A stretch of DNA of 64,000 nucleotides from Bacteroidota bacterium (GTDB lineage Bacteria; Bacteroidota; Bacteroidia; B-17B0; Aurantibacillaceae). The position numbers and the translations under genes are program-made. The notes beneath the pieces are model-generated. The model worked only from the letters and a program-made list of their open reading frames with translations, had not been told where the DNA came from and searched no databases. Positions 25,727 through 33,736 of this stretch are shown piece by piece. Location: contig JAFLBH010000001.1 of NCBI GenBank assembly GCA_017303905.1, positions 969,809 through 1,033,808 on the forward strand, read 5' to 3'. How positions within the stretch are numbered: position 1 is the stretch's first letter; every line of letters starts with the position of its first letter.

Positions 25727-26116
25727 AGTGCTTTTATATATAAGTTTTAAATAATAGTCTTATTTCAAAGGTTTAAATCGCCGTTTTAGCGAAGTACCCG
25801 ATTACAAATATTGAAAATTATGTGCCGGAAAACGAAACAACAAATTAACATCGTGAGCCTACTTTTTAACATGAGGAAATTAACCAAAAAAAGTTGAAAA
25901 GCCCTGAATGCCTTGATAGTCAAAGCCCGCAGGGCAACATGAAAAAAAGTAAAAAATAATGGCAAAAAAAGTTTTGCGGTACAGGAAATATTTTTAAGTA
26001 CATTATGGAAACATAAAGTTAGCTGCATCTTAATTAAAGTTAAAGACAAAAAAGCCGAAAGGTTACCAAAAACTAAAAACGGAATCAATTAATAACAACC
26101 TATAAAATTTTAAGCC
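25727..26116. other. 390-base spacer without a convincing gene
   Basis: Between divergent nrdB and the DUF4349 gene. It holds a GCCCTG...CAGGGC dyad (25901-25935) and an AT-rich stretch. An ORF of 100 codons on the minus strand (25786-26088) is rich in Phe/Leu in the way of random AT-rich frames and looks spurious. A small RNA or long leader is possible but not shown. Confidence 0.5.
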
Positions 26117-26977
26117 ATGAATAATTTCAGTAAAGTTCTTATCGCTGCCACGGTAATTTTTATTTACGCTTGCGGAGCCAATAAGGAAAGTAGTCCGCTT
26201 AGTGAAGCTACTTTAGCTAAAGATCAAATGGAATTCAATGCGCCGGCTCCGCCACCACCTCCGGGTGAGGAGCAAAAAGGCGGAGAAGCAGGTTCGGTGG
26301 CAGAAAAAGTGCCGGCTGCGGTTTTTGAACGTAAGCTTATTAAGACCGGCGATGTTTCTTTTAAAACCAAAAGCCTAAGCGAAACAAAAAAACAAATTAC
26401 AGAAGCGTTAAAAGCTGCAGGTGGTTACATCGCTAAGGAAAATGCTTACGATTACAGCGAAAATCCTTCCGAGAATTTAACGGTGCGTGTCCCGGCAAAA
26501 AATTTCGATGGATTTTTGAATAAAATTTTAGAAGGTGTGGATGAGTTGGATTCAAAGAATATCGACATACAAGATGTGAGCGAAGAGTTTGTGGATATGG
26601 AAGCGCGTTTAAAAAACAAAAAGCAATTGGAAGCGAAGTATCAGGAATTATTAGGCAAGGCCAATAACATGGATGATATTTTGAGAATAGAGAAGGAGAT
26701 TAGTTACATACGCGAAGATATTGAGTCGACCGAAGGACGATTAAAATACTTGAGCAATCAAGTGAGTTATAGTACACTTACTATTCATTATTACGAGAAG
26801 CGCAGCAGCGGATTTAATTTCGGCGGCAAATTCGGCGATGCTTTAAAAAATGGCGGCACCGGATTTTTGTGGTTCTTAATAATTATGGTGCAATTGTGGC
26901 CTTTATGGTTAGTTGGCGGATTGGTGTGGTGGTTTATTGTTTGGTTGATTAGAAGAAGAAAGAAGAACAGGATTTAG
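26117..26977 (+). CDS. DUF4349 lipoprotein
   Basis: The 286-residue protein has a lipobox (FIYAC, Cys at 19), a Pro-rich linker (NAPAPPPPPGEE), and a DUF4349 domain at about 70-280: RKLIKTGDVSFKTKSL, VRVPAKNFDGFLNKI, DVSEEFVDMEARLKNKKQLEAKYQELL with a coiled coil, and VSYSTLTIHYYE. A C-terminal membrane helix (LWFLIIMVQLWPLWLVGGLVWWFIVW) and basic tail end the protein. It would thus be a cell-envelope protein anchored at both ends if the Cys is lipidated. Molecular function of DUF4349 is unknown. Confidence 0.88.
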   Translation: MNNFSKVLIAATVIFIYACGANKESSPLSEATLAKDQMEFNAPAPPPPPGEEQKGGEAGSVAEKVPAAVFERKLIKTGDVSFKTKSLSETKKQITEALKAAGGYIAKENAYDYSENPSENLTVRVPAKNFDGFLNKILEGVDELDSKNIDIQDVSEEFVDMEARLKNKKQLEAKYQELLGKANNMDDILRIEKEISYIREDIESTEGRLKYLSNQVSYSTLTIHYYEKRSSGFNFGGKFGDALKNGGTGFLWFLIIMVQLWPLWLVGGLVWWFIVWLIRRRKKNRI

Positions 26978-27040
26978 GATAAAGGATTCAGGAGACAGTG
27001 AGGGAGGAGGAAGTTTAAAGGTGTAAGGTAGAAAGTGTAA

Positions 27041-27075
27041 AGTATAAGTATAAAGTATAAGTATAAAGTATAAGG
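27041..27075 (+). repeat. 13-base tandem repeat
   Basis: AGTATAAGTATAA repeated about 2.7 times, inside a longer purine-rich run. Confidence 0.85.
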
Positions 27076-27098
27076 AGAATGTATGATTGAAGCTCATT

Positions 27099-27455
27099 GT
27101 CATTTCGTCCCTATAGCTATCGGGAGGAGGAAGAAATCTAAATTGAAACGGGAGATTCCTCCTTGCAGTCGGAATGACGCTTGTTTTTAATTTGTCATTT
27201 CGAGCTATAGCGATCAATCTTAATTGGTACAGATTCCTCCCTCCGGTCGGAATGACGCTTGTTTTTAATTTGTCATTTCGAGCTATAGCGATCAATCTTA
27301 ATTGGTACAGATTCCTCCCTCCGGTCGGAATGACGCTTGTTTTTAATTTGTCATTTCGAGCTATAGCGGGCAATCTTAATTGGTACAGATTCCTCCCTCC
27401 GGTCGGAATGACGCTTGTTTTTAATTTGTCATTTCGAGCTATAGCGAGAAATCTG
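27099..27455. repeat. 78-base tandem palindromic repeats
   Basis: GTCATTTCG starts at 27099, 27194, 27272, 27350 and 27428. The last three intervals are exactly 78 bases and nearly identical; the first unit is 95 bases and has the P1-like palindrome TCCCTATAGCTATCGGGA (27108-27125) in its left part; the fifth is partial. Each unit begins GTCATTTCGAG and ends near GGTCGGAATGAC, inverted ends that allow a long hairpin. Similar GTCATTTCGAGC...GGAATGAC repeats are widespread in Bacteroidota. Confidence 0.9.
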
Positions 27456-27498
27456 TTTACAAAAATATCTGCGTCTATCCGCGTAATCCGCGGGAAAC

Positions 27499-28080
27499 CT
27501 ATTTTGCTTCTGCTTTTCTGAGTTTGTAAACTTTCAGTAATTCATTAAACCACTCTTTGCCGTATTTTACAGTTAAGGGTTCTTTTAAAAACATAAACAC
27601 CGGTACATTTAATTTGGCGCCGCATTCGCAAGCGGGTTTACAAATGTTCCAGCGATGATAATTAACGGCATCATAGGTTTTGTGTTTATCAATACGCACC
27701 GGATATAAATAGCAAGAGATGGGTTTGCGCCACTTTACTTTTTTGTCGTTGTAAGCTGCTTCAATGGCGCATTTGGCAATTTTGTTTTCATCAAAAAACA
27801 CAAATGCACATTCGGCACCTTCGCTTACTAAAGTGGTGGTGTAATCACCATCGCTGTCTTTTACCCACGGACCATTCTTCTCTACAGCCTTAATGCCTTT
27901 TTTAGTCATGTAAGGTTTTACTTTTGGAAATACTTCTTCTAATAACGGCAATTCCTCTTTATCCAAAGGCGCCCCGCTATCTCCTGCCACGCAGCATTCA
28001 CCTTTACAAGCGTTGAGGTCGCACACAAATTTTTTATCGAGTAAATCGTCGGATATTAAAGTTTTTCCAATAGCTATCAT
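27499..28080 (-). CDS. DUF3109 family Cys-rich protein
   Basis: The 193 residues from the ATG at 28078-28080 (MIAIGKTLISDDLL; a GTG 6 bases upstream is an alternative). Cys clusters CDLNACKGECCVAGDSGAP near the N terminus, ISCYLYPVRI, and ICKPACECGAK match DUF3109, a YkgJ-like family thought to bind zinc or an iron-sulfur cluster. No enzymatic role is established. It is preceded on the minus strand by the T9SS gene region and follows a terminator at 28112-28146 in the opposite sense. Confidence 0.85.
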   Translation of the reverse strand: MIAIGKTLISDDLLDKKFVCDLNACKGECCVAGDSGAPLDKEELPLLEEVFPKVKPYMTKKGIKAVEKNGPWVKDSDGDYTTTLVSEGAECAFVFFDENKIAKCAIEAAYNDKKVKWRKPISCYLYPVRIDKHKTYDAVNYHRWNICKPACECGAKLNVPVFMFLKEPLTVKYGKEWFNELLKVYKLRKAEAK

Positions 28081-28111
28081 GCCCACGAAGTTAAATATCT
28101 TTATGAAACAA

Positions 28112-28146
28112 AATAAAAAAGTCCGTTAGTTTTAATTAACGGACTT
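28112..28146 (-). terminator. terminator of the Gly-rich T9SS gene
   Basis: GTCCGTTA...TAACGGAC stem; on the minus strand it is followed by TTTTTTATTTTG. It lies 22 bases after the stop codon. Confidence 0.85.
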
Positions 28147-28167
28147 TCAAAAGAGTTGAGAAAAAAA

Positions 28168-29961
28168 TTATTGTTTGATAATGCTCGACTTATAAACCAA
28201 TTGATTGTCTTGCATGATTTTCACAATGTAAGTTCCGTTTGCTTTGTTGTTTAATTTCACCTGAGTAGTTTCAGAAGTAATTTTTTCACTAACAACTTTC
28301 TCGCCTAATACATTGTAAACTTCCAATGTCATGTTGCTGTTGTAAGTTCCAAGATTTACCACAAACTCACCATTGTTCGGATTTGGATAAACTGAAACGT
28401 TATAATTATTAGCTACAAGAGTTTCAAAACCTGTACAAGCCGAAACCGATTGTGTAATCACAGTTGAGTTAACACATCCGCTGCTATCACCGCTAACGGT
28501 ATAACTTGTGGTTACACTTGGGCTAATTACAATGCTACTATTATTTGATCCGGTATTCCAGGTATATGTTGAGGCGCCGTTTGCTGTTAAAGTAGCAGTT
28601 TGTCCGCTGCAAATTAAACTTGTACTGCTCACTGCGGTTACAGTAGGAGTAACATTAATGGTAACAGAGAAAGTACAAGAACCAATGTTTCCTGCGCCGT
28701 CCATAGCCATATAAGTTACGTTTGTTACACCTGTATTAAAACTTGTTCCACTTGCGTTAGCTGTACCTGTTCCTGTTGTAGCGCCACTTAAAGAATAAGT
28801 AATACTAGGACTTGAACAATTGTCTAATGCAGAAACCGGAGCAATTGAAGAAACAACTGCCGCGCACTGCACTACGTTAGAAGGACAAGTTACAGTTGGG
28901 GTTTGAGCATCAACAACGGTAACAGAGAATGAGCAGGTTGTTGTGTTGCTAAATGAATCTACAACCGAAAAAGTTTGAACAGTTGTACCAATAGGGAAAG
29001 TAGAACCGCTTGTTAAACCTGCAGTTTGTGTTGTTGTATATGTTCCTGTTCCGTAAGTAATGTAAACAACACCATTTCCTGTATGAACACCTGTCGTATT
29101 AACCTGGTTAGTTCCGCCGTTATATGAGCCGCCGCCGCCGCCAACACCTTGTCCTGCTGAATTAGAACCTGAACCACCACCGGAGTATCCGCCGCCGCCT
29201 GCACCAACAACGTAACCTGAACCGCTTCCGCCACCGCCGAATCCACCAACAGCTCCACCGGTTCCTGCTAAACCACCATTTAAAAATGATTTACCACCTG
29301 ATGTTGTCGTCCAACCCGCAGCGCCATCAGTTAACAAACCTCCACCTGCACCAGATGCAAATGTTGCGCCAATGCTACCACCGTTTCCGGCAGTACCACC
29401 GGTTCCACCGCCACCGGCACCATTTCCACCTGCAGTTCCGGCTTGTCCGTGTTTATTCGGAGAATCAGTTGCACCTGCAGAACCACCACCACCACCGGCA
29501 ATGATAATAGGATTGTTTGACATATCGGTTACAAAGGTTCCACCGCCACCTCCGTTACCCCCGGTTGGAGATTGACCTACTAATACTTTCAAAACTTGAC
29601 CCGGTGTAACTGTAAATGTTCCTCTGATATCAGCACCTAATCCTGCAGGAATAGTGGATGATGTACTGTTTCCGCCTTCAGCACCTAATGCTTGAATGGT
29701 CATTGTAGTAACACCCGCAGGAACTGTCCACTGTTGAATGGCTCCTGTATAACTAATCGTTTGTGTTACAAGTCCGCAAGTGGAGCTAACTACCGGAGCT
29801 GAATAACTAACAACAGCGCTACAGGTTCCTGTTTGCGCATTAACAGTTAAACTGGGTGGACAATTAATAGACAAGCACTGAGCTTGAGCTTGATTTGACA
29901 ATCCGAATGCTACAATGGCACCCGCTAATTGTACTTTGAATTTTTGTAGAATTGATTTCAT
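28168..29961 (-). CDS. Gly-rich secreted protein with HYR-like domain and T9SS sorting signal (paralogue A)
   Basis: I start at the ATG at 29959-29961 (MKSILQKFKVQLAGAIVAFGLSNQAQAQ), which begins with a signal peptide; an upstream in-frame ATG adds 17 residues with no signal. Order: short HYR-like segment (CPPSLTVNAQTGTCSAVVSYSAP), long Gly-rich domain (about 80-300, many GGGG runs), HYR-like repeat (CPSNVVQCAAVVSSIAPVSALDNCSSPSITYS), Ig-like repeat (LICSGQTATLTANGASTYTW), T9SS type A sorting domain (VYPNPNNGEFVVNLG to VYKSSIIKQ). It is probably a cell-surface adhesin or sheath component. The sorting domain is almost identical to that of the next gene. Confidence 0.85.
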   Translation of the reverse strand: MKSILQKFKVQLAGAIVAFGLSNQAQAQCLSINCPPSLTVNAQTGTCSAVVSYSAPVVSSTCGLVTQTISYTGAIQQWTVPAGVTTMTIQALGAEGGNSTSSTIPAGLGADIRGTFTVTPGQVLKVLVGQSPTGGNGGGGGTFVTDMSNNPIIIAGGGGGSAGATDSPNKHGQAGTAGGNGAGGGGTGGTAGNGGSIGATFASGAGGGLLTDGAAGWTTTSGGKSFLNGGLAGTGGAVGGFGGGGSGSGYVVGAGGGGYSGGGSGSNSAGQGVGGGGGSYNGGTNQVNTTGVHTGNGVVYITYGTGTYTTTQTAGLTSGSTFPIGTTVQTFSVVDSFSNTTTCSFSVTVVDAQTPTVTCPSNVVQCAAVVSSIAPVSALDNCSSPSITYSLSGATTGTGTANASGTSFNTGVTNVTYMAMDGAGNIGSCTFSVTINVTPTVTAVSSTSLICSGQTATLTANGASTYTWNTGSNNSSIVISPSVTTSYTVSGDSSGCVNSTVITQSVSACTGFETLVANNYNVSVYPNPNNGEFVVNLGTYNSNMTLEVYNVLGEKVVSEKITSETTQVKLNNKANGTYIVKIMQDNQLVYKSSIIKQ

Positions 29962-30044
29962 AAAGTTTTTTTGTAAATGTATTTTTAAAGAATAAGGAAT
30001 TTCGATCAACAAAAGGAAATTTCTTACATGTGTAAGATTTAATT

Positions 30045-30073
30045 AAAAAGCTTGCATTAAGCGCAAGCTTTTT
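30045..30073. terminator. bidirectional terminator between the two Gly-rich genes
   Basis: AAAAAGCTTGC-ATTAAGC-GCAAGCTTTTT, perfect 11-bp stem with A/T tracts on both sides. It ends the minus-strand gene at 30099. Confidence 0.85.
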
Positions 30074-30098
30074 AGTATTGTTTAAGTATGAATGGAAA

Positions 30099-31664
30099 TT
30101 ATTGTTTGATAATGCTCGACTTATAAATCATTTGATTGTCTTGCATGATTTTCACAATGTAAGTTCCGTTTGCTTTGTTGTTTAATTTCACCTGAGTAGT
30201 TTCAGAAGTAATTTTTTCACTTACAACTTTCTCACCTAATACATTGTAAACTTCCAATGTCATGTTGCTGTTGTAAGTTCCAAGATTTACCACAAACTCT
30301 CCGTTGTTTGGATTTGGATAAATTTTCACGCCTGAAAGTGGTGCGATAGCTTCGATACCTGTACACGCAGAAATAGTAACAGAGAAAGTACAAGTTCCAA
30401 CATTTCCGCTCGCATCAGTGGCAATATAAGTTACATTGGTTACACCCACATTAAATGAGGTGCCGCTCGCATTTGCAGTTCCTGTTCCTGAAGTTGCGCC
30501 ACTTAATGAATAGGTAATAGTTGGACTAGAACAATTGTCAAAAGAAGAAACCGGAGCAATAGAAGAAACCGGAACGGAAATACATTGCGTAACATCGCCA
30601 GGACACGTTACAGTTGGTGTTTCCGCGTCAATAACTGTTACAGAGAAAGAGCAAGTTGCTGTATTGCTGAATGAGTCAACTACTGAATAGGTTTGAACAG
30701 TTGTTCCAACCGGAAAACCTGAACCGCTAGGCAAACCTGTAGTTAATGTTGCTGTCGGAGGGACACCGTACGTTAGTACAACTTGTCCGTTACCGGCACG
30801 CGTTCCTGTTGCAAACATGGTATTAGTAGCAGTTGGCAATAAGTACCCGCTTCCACCACCACCACCGCGACAGTTTCCGCTTCCTGCACCGCCATACCAG
30901 CCGCCGCCGCCGCCATAACCTTCACATCCACACCCACTCGGAGAACCTCCGAAACCAAAACCTCCTGCCATGGCAGTTACACTAAAAGTAGAACATGTGC
31001 CGTATCCGCTGGCTGTTTGCGTTGCACCTTGTCCGCCCGGATTTGAAGCATAGCTTGGATCACGGTAACCATCTGTACCAACTAATCCTCCGCCTTGTCC
31101 GCCTACAACATGTAAGCTACTCCAGTATCCTGCACCACCGCCACCGCCTGCAACAATGATACGATCGTTATAAGTAATACCACCGCGGCGAACATCCGTT
31201 CCGCCTCCGCCGCCTTTACCGGCAGCTTCACCGTTTCCACCGCCGTTAAATCCACCAACAATTCCAGTTGTAGGTTGACCGCCAACATAAATTGCTAAAA
31301 CTTCTCCGGGAGTAACCGTAAATGTTCCTTTAGCGTAACCGCCAAAATTTGTATTGTTAACCCAATTTGCACCACCTTGTGCACCCCATGTTTCTATTGT
31401 AATAGTATTAACACCGGCAGGAACAGTAAATGATTGTGCCGCACCGGTGAAGGCGAAAGTAGATGAAGTCGAAGCCAAGCATGTTCCGGTAACCGCCGGA
31501 GCAGAGTAGTTAACCACAGCGCCACAAGTTCCGGTTGTAGCCGTAACTGTAATGTTTGGTGAACAAGTAAGACCCAAGCATTGTGCTTGAAGCGAATTGT
31601 AAGAGCCAATAGCTAAAACAGCCAAAGCCAATTGTTTTTTGTAGTTGAGTAAACGTTTTATCAT
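30099..31664 (-). CDS. Gly-rich secreted protein with HYR-like domain and T9SS sorting signal (paralogue B)
   Basis: A 521-residue protein with signal peptide (MIKRLLNYKKQLALAVLAIGSYNSLQAQ), HYR-like opening (LTCSPNITVTATTGTCGAVVNYSAP), Gly-rich domain (about 65-290, including many Cys in YGTCSTF...SGCGCEGYGGGGGWYGG), one HYR-like repeat (CPGDVTQCISVPVSSIAPVSSFDNCSSPTITYS) and the T9SS sorting domain ending MIYKSSIIKQ. It lacks the Ig-like repeat of paralogue A. A TACTTTTG (-7-like) lies at 31681-31688 on the minus strand. The last 225 bases are about 96 percent identical to paralogue A. Confidence 0.85.
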   Translation of the reverse strand: MIKRLLNYKKQLALAVLAIGSYNSLQAQCLGLTCSPNITVTATTGTCGAVVNYSAPAVTGTCLASTSSTFAFTGAAQSFTVPAGVNTITIETWGAQGGANWVNNTNFGGYAKGTFTVTPGEVLAIYVGGQPTTGIVGGFNGGGNGEAAGKGGGGGTDVRRGGITYNDRIIVAGGGGGAGYWSSLHVVGGQGGGLVGTDGYRDPSYASNPGGQGATQTASGYGTCSTFSVTAMAGGFGFGGSPSGCGCEGYGGGGGWYGGAGSGNCRGGGGGSGYLLPTATNTMFATGTRAGNGQVVLTYGVPPTATLTTGLPSGSGFPVGTTVQTYSVVDSFSNTATCSFSVTVIDAETPTVTCPGDVTQCISVPVSSIAPVSSFDNCSSPTITYSLSGATSGTGTANASGTSFNVGVTNVTYIATDASGNVGTCTFSVTISACTGIEAIAPLSGVKIYPNPNNGEFVVNLGTYNSNMTLEVYNVLGEKVVSEKITSETTQVKLNNKANGTYIVKIMQDNQMIYKSSIIKQ

Positions 31665-31680
31665 GGATAATTGTTTTTAG

Positions 31681-31688
31681 CAAAAGTA
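31681..31688 (-). promoter_or_regulatory. -7 element of paralogue B
   Basis: TACTTTTG on the minus strand, 17 bases before the ATG; no good -33 TTG seen. Confidence 0.4.
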
Positions 31689-31790
31689 ATCTAAACAAAC
31701 AATTGAAAGCTTGTTAAAAATCACAGGTTGTGAACAGCGAAGCAACACAAAAGAACTCTTTTAATCGACATAAAAAACAGTGTTTTCTTT

Positions 31791-31821
31791 TTGTTCACAT
31801 ACCATAAATGTGGTATATTTG
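31791..31821 (+). promoter_or_regulatory. suf operon promoter with dyad operator
   Basis: TTG at 31791-31793 and TATATTTG at 31814-31821 are 20 bases apart, a full Bacteroidota promoter. The spacer contains the inverted repeat ATACCA-TAAATG-TGGTAT (31799-31816), overlapping the -7 element, a likely repressor site. Transcription should start near 31827, giving a leader of about 55 bases before sufA. Confidence 0.7.
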
Positions 31822-31881
31822 TAGTGGAATTAGATTAATTCTAAATAAGAAATATAATAATTAATTTAAAATCAATTAGTT

Positions 31882-32208
31882 ATGATTACAGTATCAGAAG
31901 CAGCAAAGGAACATGCGCTTAAATTAATGAAGGAAGACGGTAAGCCGGAAGGTACTTTTATTCGCGTTGGCGTGGAAGGTGGGGGTTGCTCCGGTCTATC
32001 ATATATGTTAGAGTTTGATAATAACATGAAAGATGGTGATCAGGCTTTTGAAGATAAAGGCATTAAAATAGTAGTTGACCGTAAAAGCTTTTTGTATTTA
32101 GTAGGAACTGAATTAGAATATTCGGGCGGACTAAACGGAAAAGGTTTTGTATTTAAAAATCCGAACGCGTCGCGTACCTGCGGATGCGGGGAATCTTTTT
32201 CAGTATAA
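31882..32208 (+). CDS. sufA: iron-sulfur assembly A-type protein
   Basis: 108 residues with the A-type fold: ITVSEAAKEHALKLM, GVEGGGCSGLSYMLEF with the first conserved Cys, and CGCGESF with the last two. It receives and delivers iron-sulfur clusters to target proteins. It heads the suf operon after the promoter at 31791. The gap to sufB (76 bases) is filled with an inverted A/G-rich repeat. The name IscA would fit the fold equally; the operon context favours SufA. Confidence 0.88.
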   Translation: MITVSEAAKEHALKLMKEDGKPEGTFIRVGVEGGGCSGLSYMLEFDNNMKDGDQAFEDKGIKIVVDRKSFLYLVGTELEYSGGLNGKGFVFKNPNASRTCGCGESFSV

Positions 32209-32278
32209 GGTTAAAGGTTTAAAGTGAAAAGATAATATAGTCACGCTTTAAACCTTCTACTTTTCACTTTTTACTAAA
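32209..32278. repeat. inverted A/G-rich repeat without cargo, between sufA and sufB
   Basis: Left arm GGTTAAAGGTTTAAAGTGAAAAG, written in two parts as AAAGGTTTAAAG and AGTGAAAAG. The right arm carries the complements CTTTAAACC and CTTTTCACTTTTT, with about 14 bases between arms. The same modules flank the four-helix-bundle gene at 39175-39546. Confidence 0.75.
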
Positions 32279-32284
32279 ATAACA

Positions 32285-33736
32285 ATGTCAAACGAAATTC
32301 TAAAAGAACACATCGATTCCGAATATAAGTGGGGATTTACAACTAACATTGATGCCGATACTGCACCTAAAGGTTTAAATGAAGACATCATTCGTTTTAT
32401 TTCTGCAAAGAAAAAAGAACCATCTTGGTTATTGGATTATCGATTAAAAGCTTTCAAACACTGGAAGAATATGGTGGAGCCGGAATGGGCCCACGTTCAA
32501 TATACAAAACCTGATTTTCAGGATATCATTTATTATTCGGCACCAAAAGTCAAACCAACGCTCGAAAGTTTGGATCAGGTAGATCCTGAACTCTTAAAAA
32601 CTTTCGAAAAATTGGGAATTTCTCTCGAAGAACAAAAACGTTTATCGGGAGTACAAAGTAATATTGCAGTTGACGCTGTATTTGATAGTGTATCCGTAAA
32701 AACTACATTCAGAGAAACACTGGCCGAAAAAGGAGTTATATTTTGTTCGTTCAGCGAAGCTGTTCAGGAACATCCTGAATTGGTAAAAAAATACATGGGC
32801 ATGGTTGTGCCGCACACTGATAATTTTTATGCCGCATTAAATGCTGCGGTTTTTAGTGACGGCTCTTTCTGCTACATTCCAAAAGGTGTGCGTTGTCCGA
32901 TGGAATTATCAACTTACTTCCGTATTAATTCTGCGGGTACCGGACAATTCGAACGTACTTTAATTGTAGCCGATGAAGATTCTTATGTTTCTTATCTCGA
33001 AGGATGCACTGCGCCTTCACGCGACGAAAATCAATTGCATGCGGCTGTCGTAGAAATTATCGCGCATAAAAACGCGGAAGTAAAATACAGCACCGTGCAA
33101 AATTGGTATCCGGGCGATAAAGATGGAAAAGGCGGCGTTTACAATTTCGTTACGAAGCGTGGCATCTGCTTAGAAGCTAATTCAAAAATCAGCTGGACAC
33201 AAGTAGAAACCGGTTCTGCGGTAACCTGGAAATATCCTTCTGTGATTTTAAAAGGTGATAATAGTGTTGGGGAATTTTATTCGGTAGCTGTTACCAATAA
33301 TTACCAGCAAGCTGATACCGGCACAAAAATGATTCACATCGGAAAAAACACGCGCTCTACAATTATATCAAAAGGAATTTCTGCAGGATTCAGTAATAAT
33401 AGTTATCGTGGCTTGGTTCAGATTCGTAAAGGCGCAAGCAATGCACGAAATTTTTCTCAATGCGATAGTTTATTAATGAGTGACAAATGCGGAGCACATA
33501 CTTTTCCTTACATTGAGATAAAAGATAAGTCGGGAATTGTAGAACACGAAGCTACAACAAGTAAAATCGGGGAAGATCAGATTTTTTATTGCAAGCAACG
33601 AGGTATCGATACTGAAAAGGCCATTGGACTCATTGTAAACGGTTATTGCAAAGAAGTGTTGAATAAATTACCAATGGAGTTCGCAGTAGAAGCACAAAAA
33701 TTATTAGCGATTAGTTTAGAAGGTAGCGTAGGATAG
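32285..33736 (+). CDS. sufB: Fe-S cluster scaffold subunit SufB
   Basis: The 483-residue scaffold protein forms the SufBCD complex with SufC and SufD. It has the right-handed beta-helix core with [20 protein letters not shown] and the C-terminal helices around [26 protein letters not shown] and [21 protein letters not shown], which hold the conserved Cys and His/Glu cluster residues. Full length. Its stop codon overlaps by one base the GTG start of an unrelated membrane-protein gene. Confidence 0.97.
   Translation: MSNEILKEHIDSEYKWGFTTNIDADTAPKGLNEDIIRFISAKKKEPSWLLDYRLKAFKHWKNMVEPEWAHVQYTKPDFQDIIYYSAPKVKPTLESLDQVDPELLKTFEKLGISLEEQKRLSGVQSNIAVDAVFDSVSVKTTFRETLAEKGVIFCSFSEAVQEHPELVKKYMGMVVPHTDNFYAALNAAVFSDGSFCYIPKGVRCPMELSTYFRINSAGTGQFERTLIVADEDSYVSYLEGCTAPSRDENQLHAAVVEIIAHKNAEVKYSTVQNWYPGDKDGKGGVYNFVTKRGICLEANSKISWTQVETGSAVTWKYPSVILKGDNSVGEFYSVAVTNNYQQADTGTKMIHIGKNTRSTIISKGISAGFSNNSYRGLVQIRKGASNARNFSQCDSLLMSDKCGAHTFPYIEIKDKSGIVEHEATTSKIGEDQIFYCKQRGIDTEKAIGLIVNGYCKEVLNKLPMEFAVEAQKLLAISLEGSVG

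Larger units (their letters stand above)
26978..27498. repeat. repeat-filled spacer: overview
   Basis: 521 bases without a gene. In order: an A/G-rich stretch (26978-27040), a 13-base tandem repeat (27041-27075), and a 78-base repeat array (27099-27455). Open frames here (for example 26909-27373 minus) only read through the repeats and are not believed. Confidence 0.8.

Noticed and set aside
25727..25800. NrdR boxes before nrdB
   Set aside because: No pair of sequences close enough to the NrdR consensus could be found by eye.
25786..26088. 100-codon minus-strand ORF upstream of nrdB
   Set aside because: Composition is that of an AT-rich random frame (Phe/Leu-rich) with no known motif; the region is more likely regulatory or empty.
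27099..27455. CRISPR array
   Set aside because: The whole 78-base unit is repeated including the would-be spacers, and no cas genes are present.
27174..27521. ORFs with internal amino-acid repeats over the 78-base array
   Set aside because: 78 is divisible by three, so the DNA repeats keep frames open; the repeats are palindromic DNA elements, not protein repeats.
28508..29575. Several ORFs opposite the Gly-rich gene, rich in Pro or His
   Set aside because: They are complements of GGN codons of the true gene.
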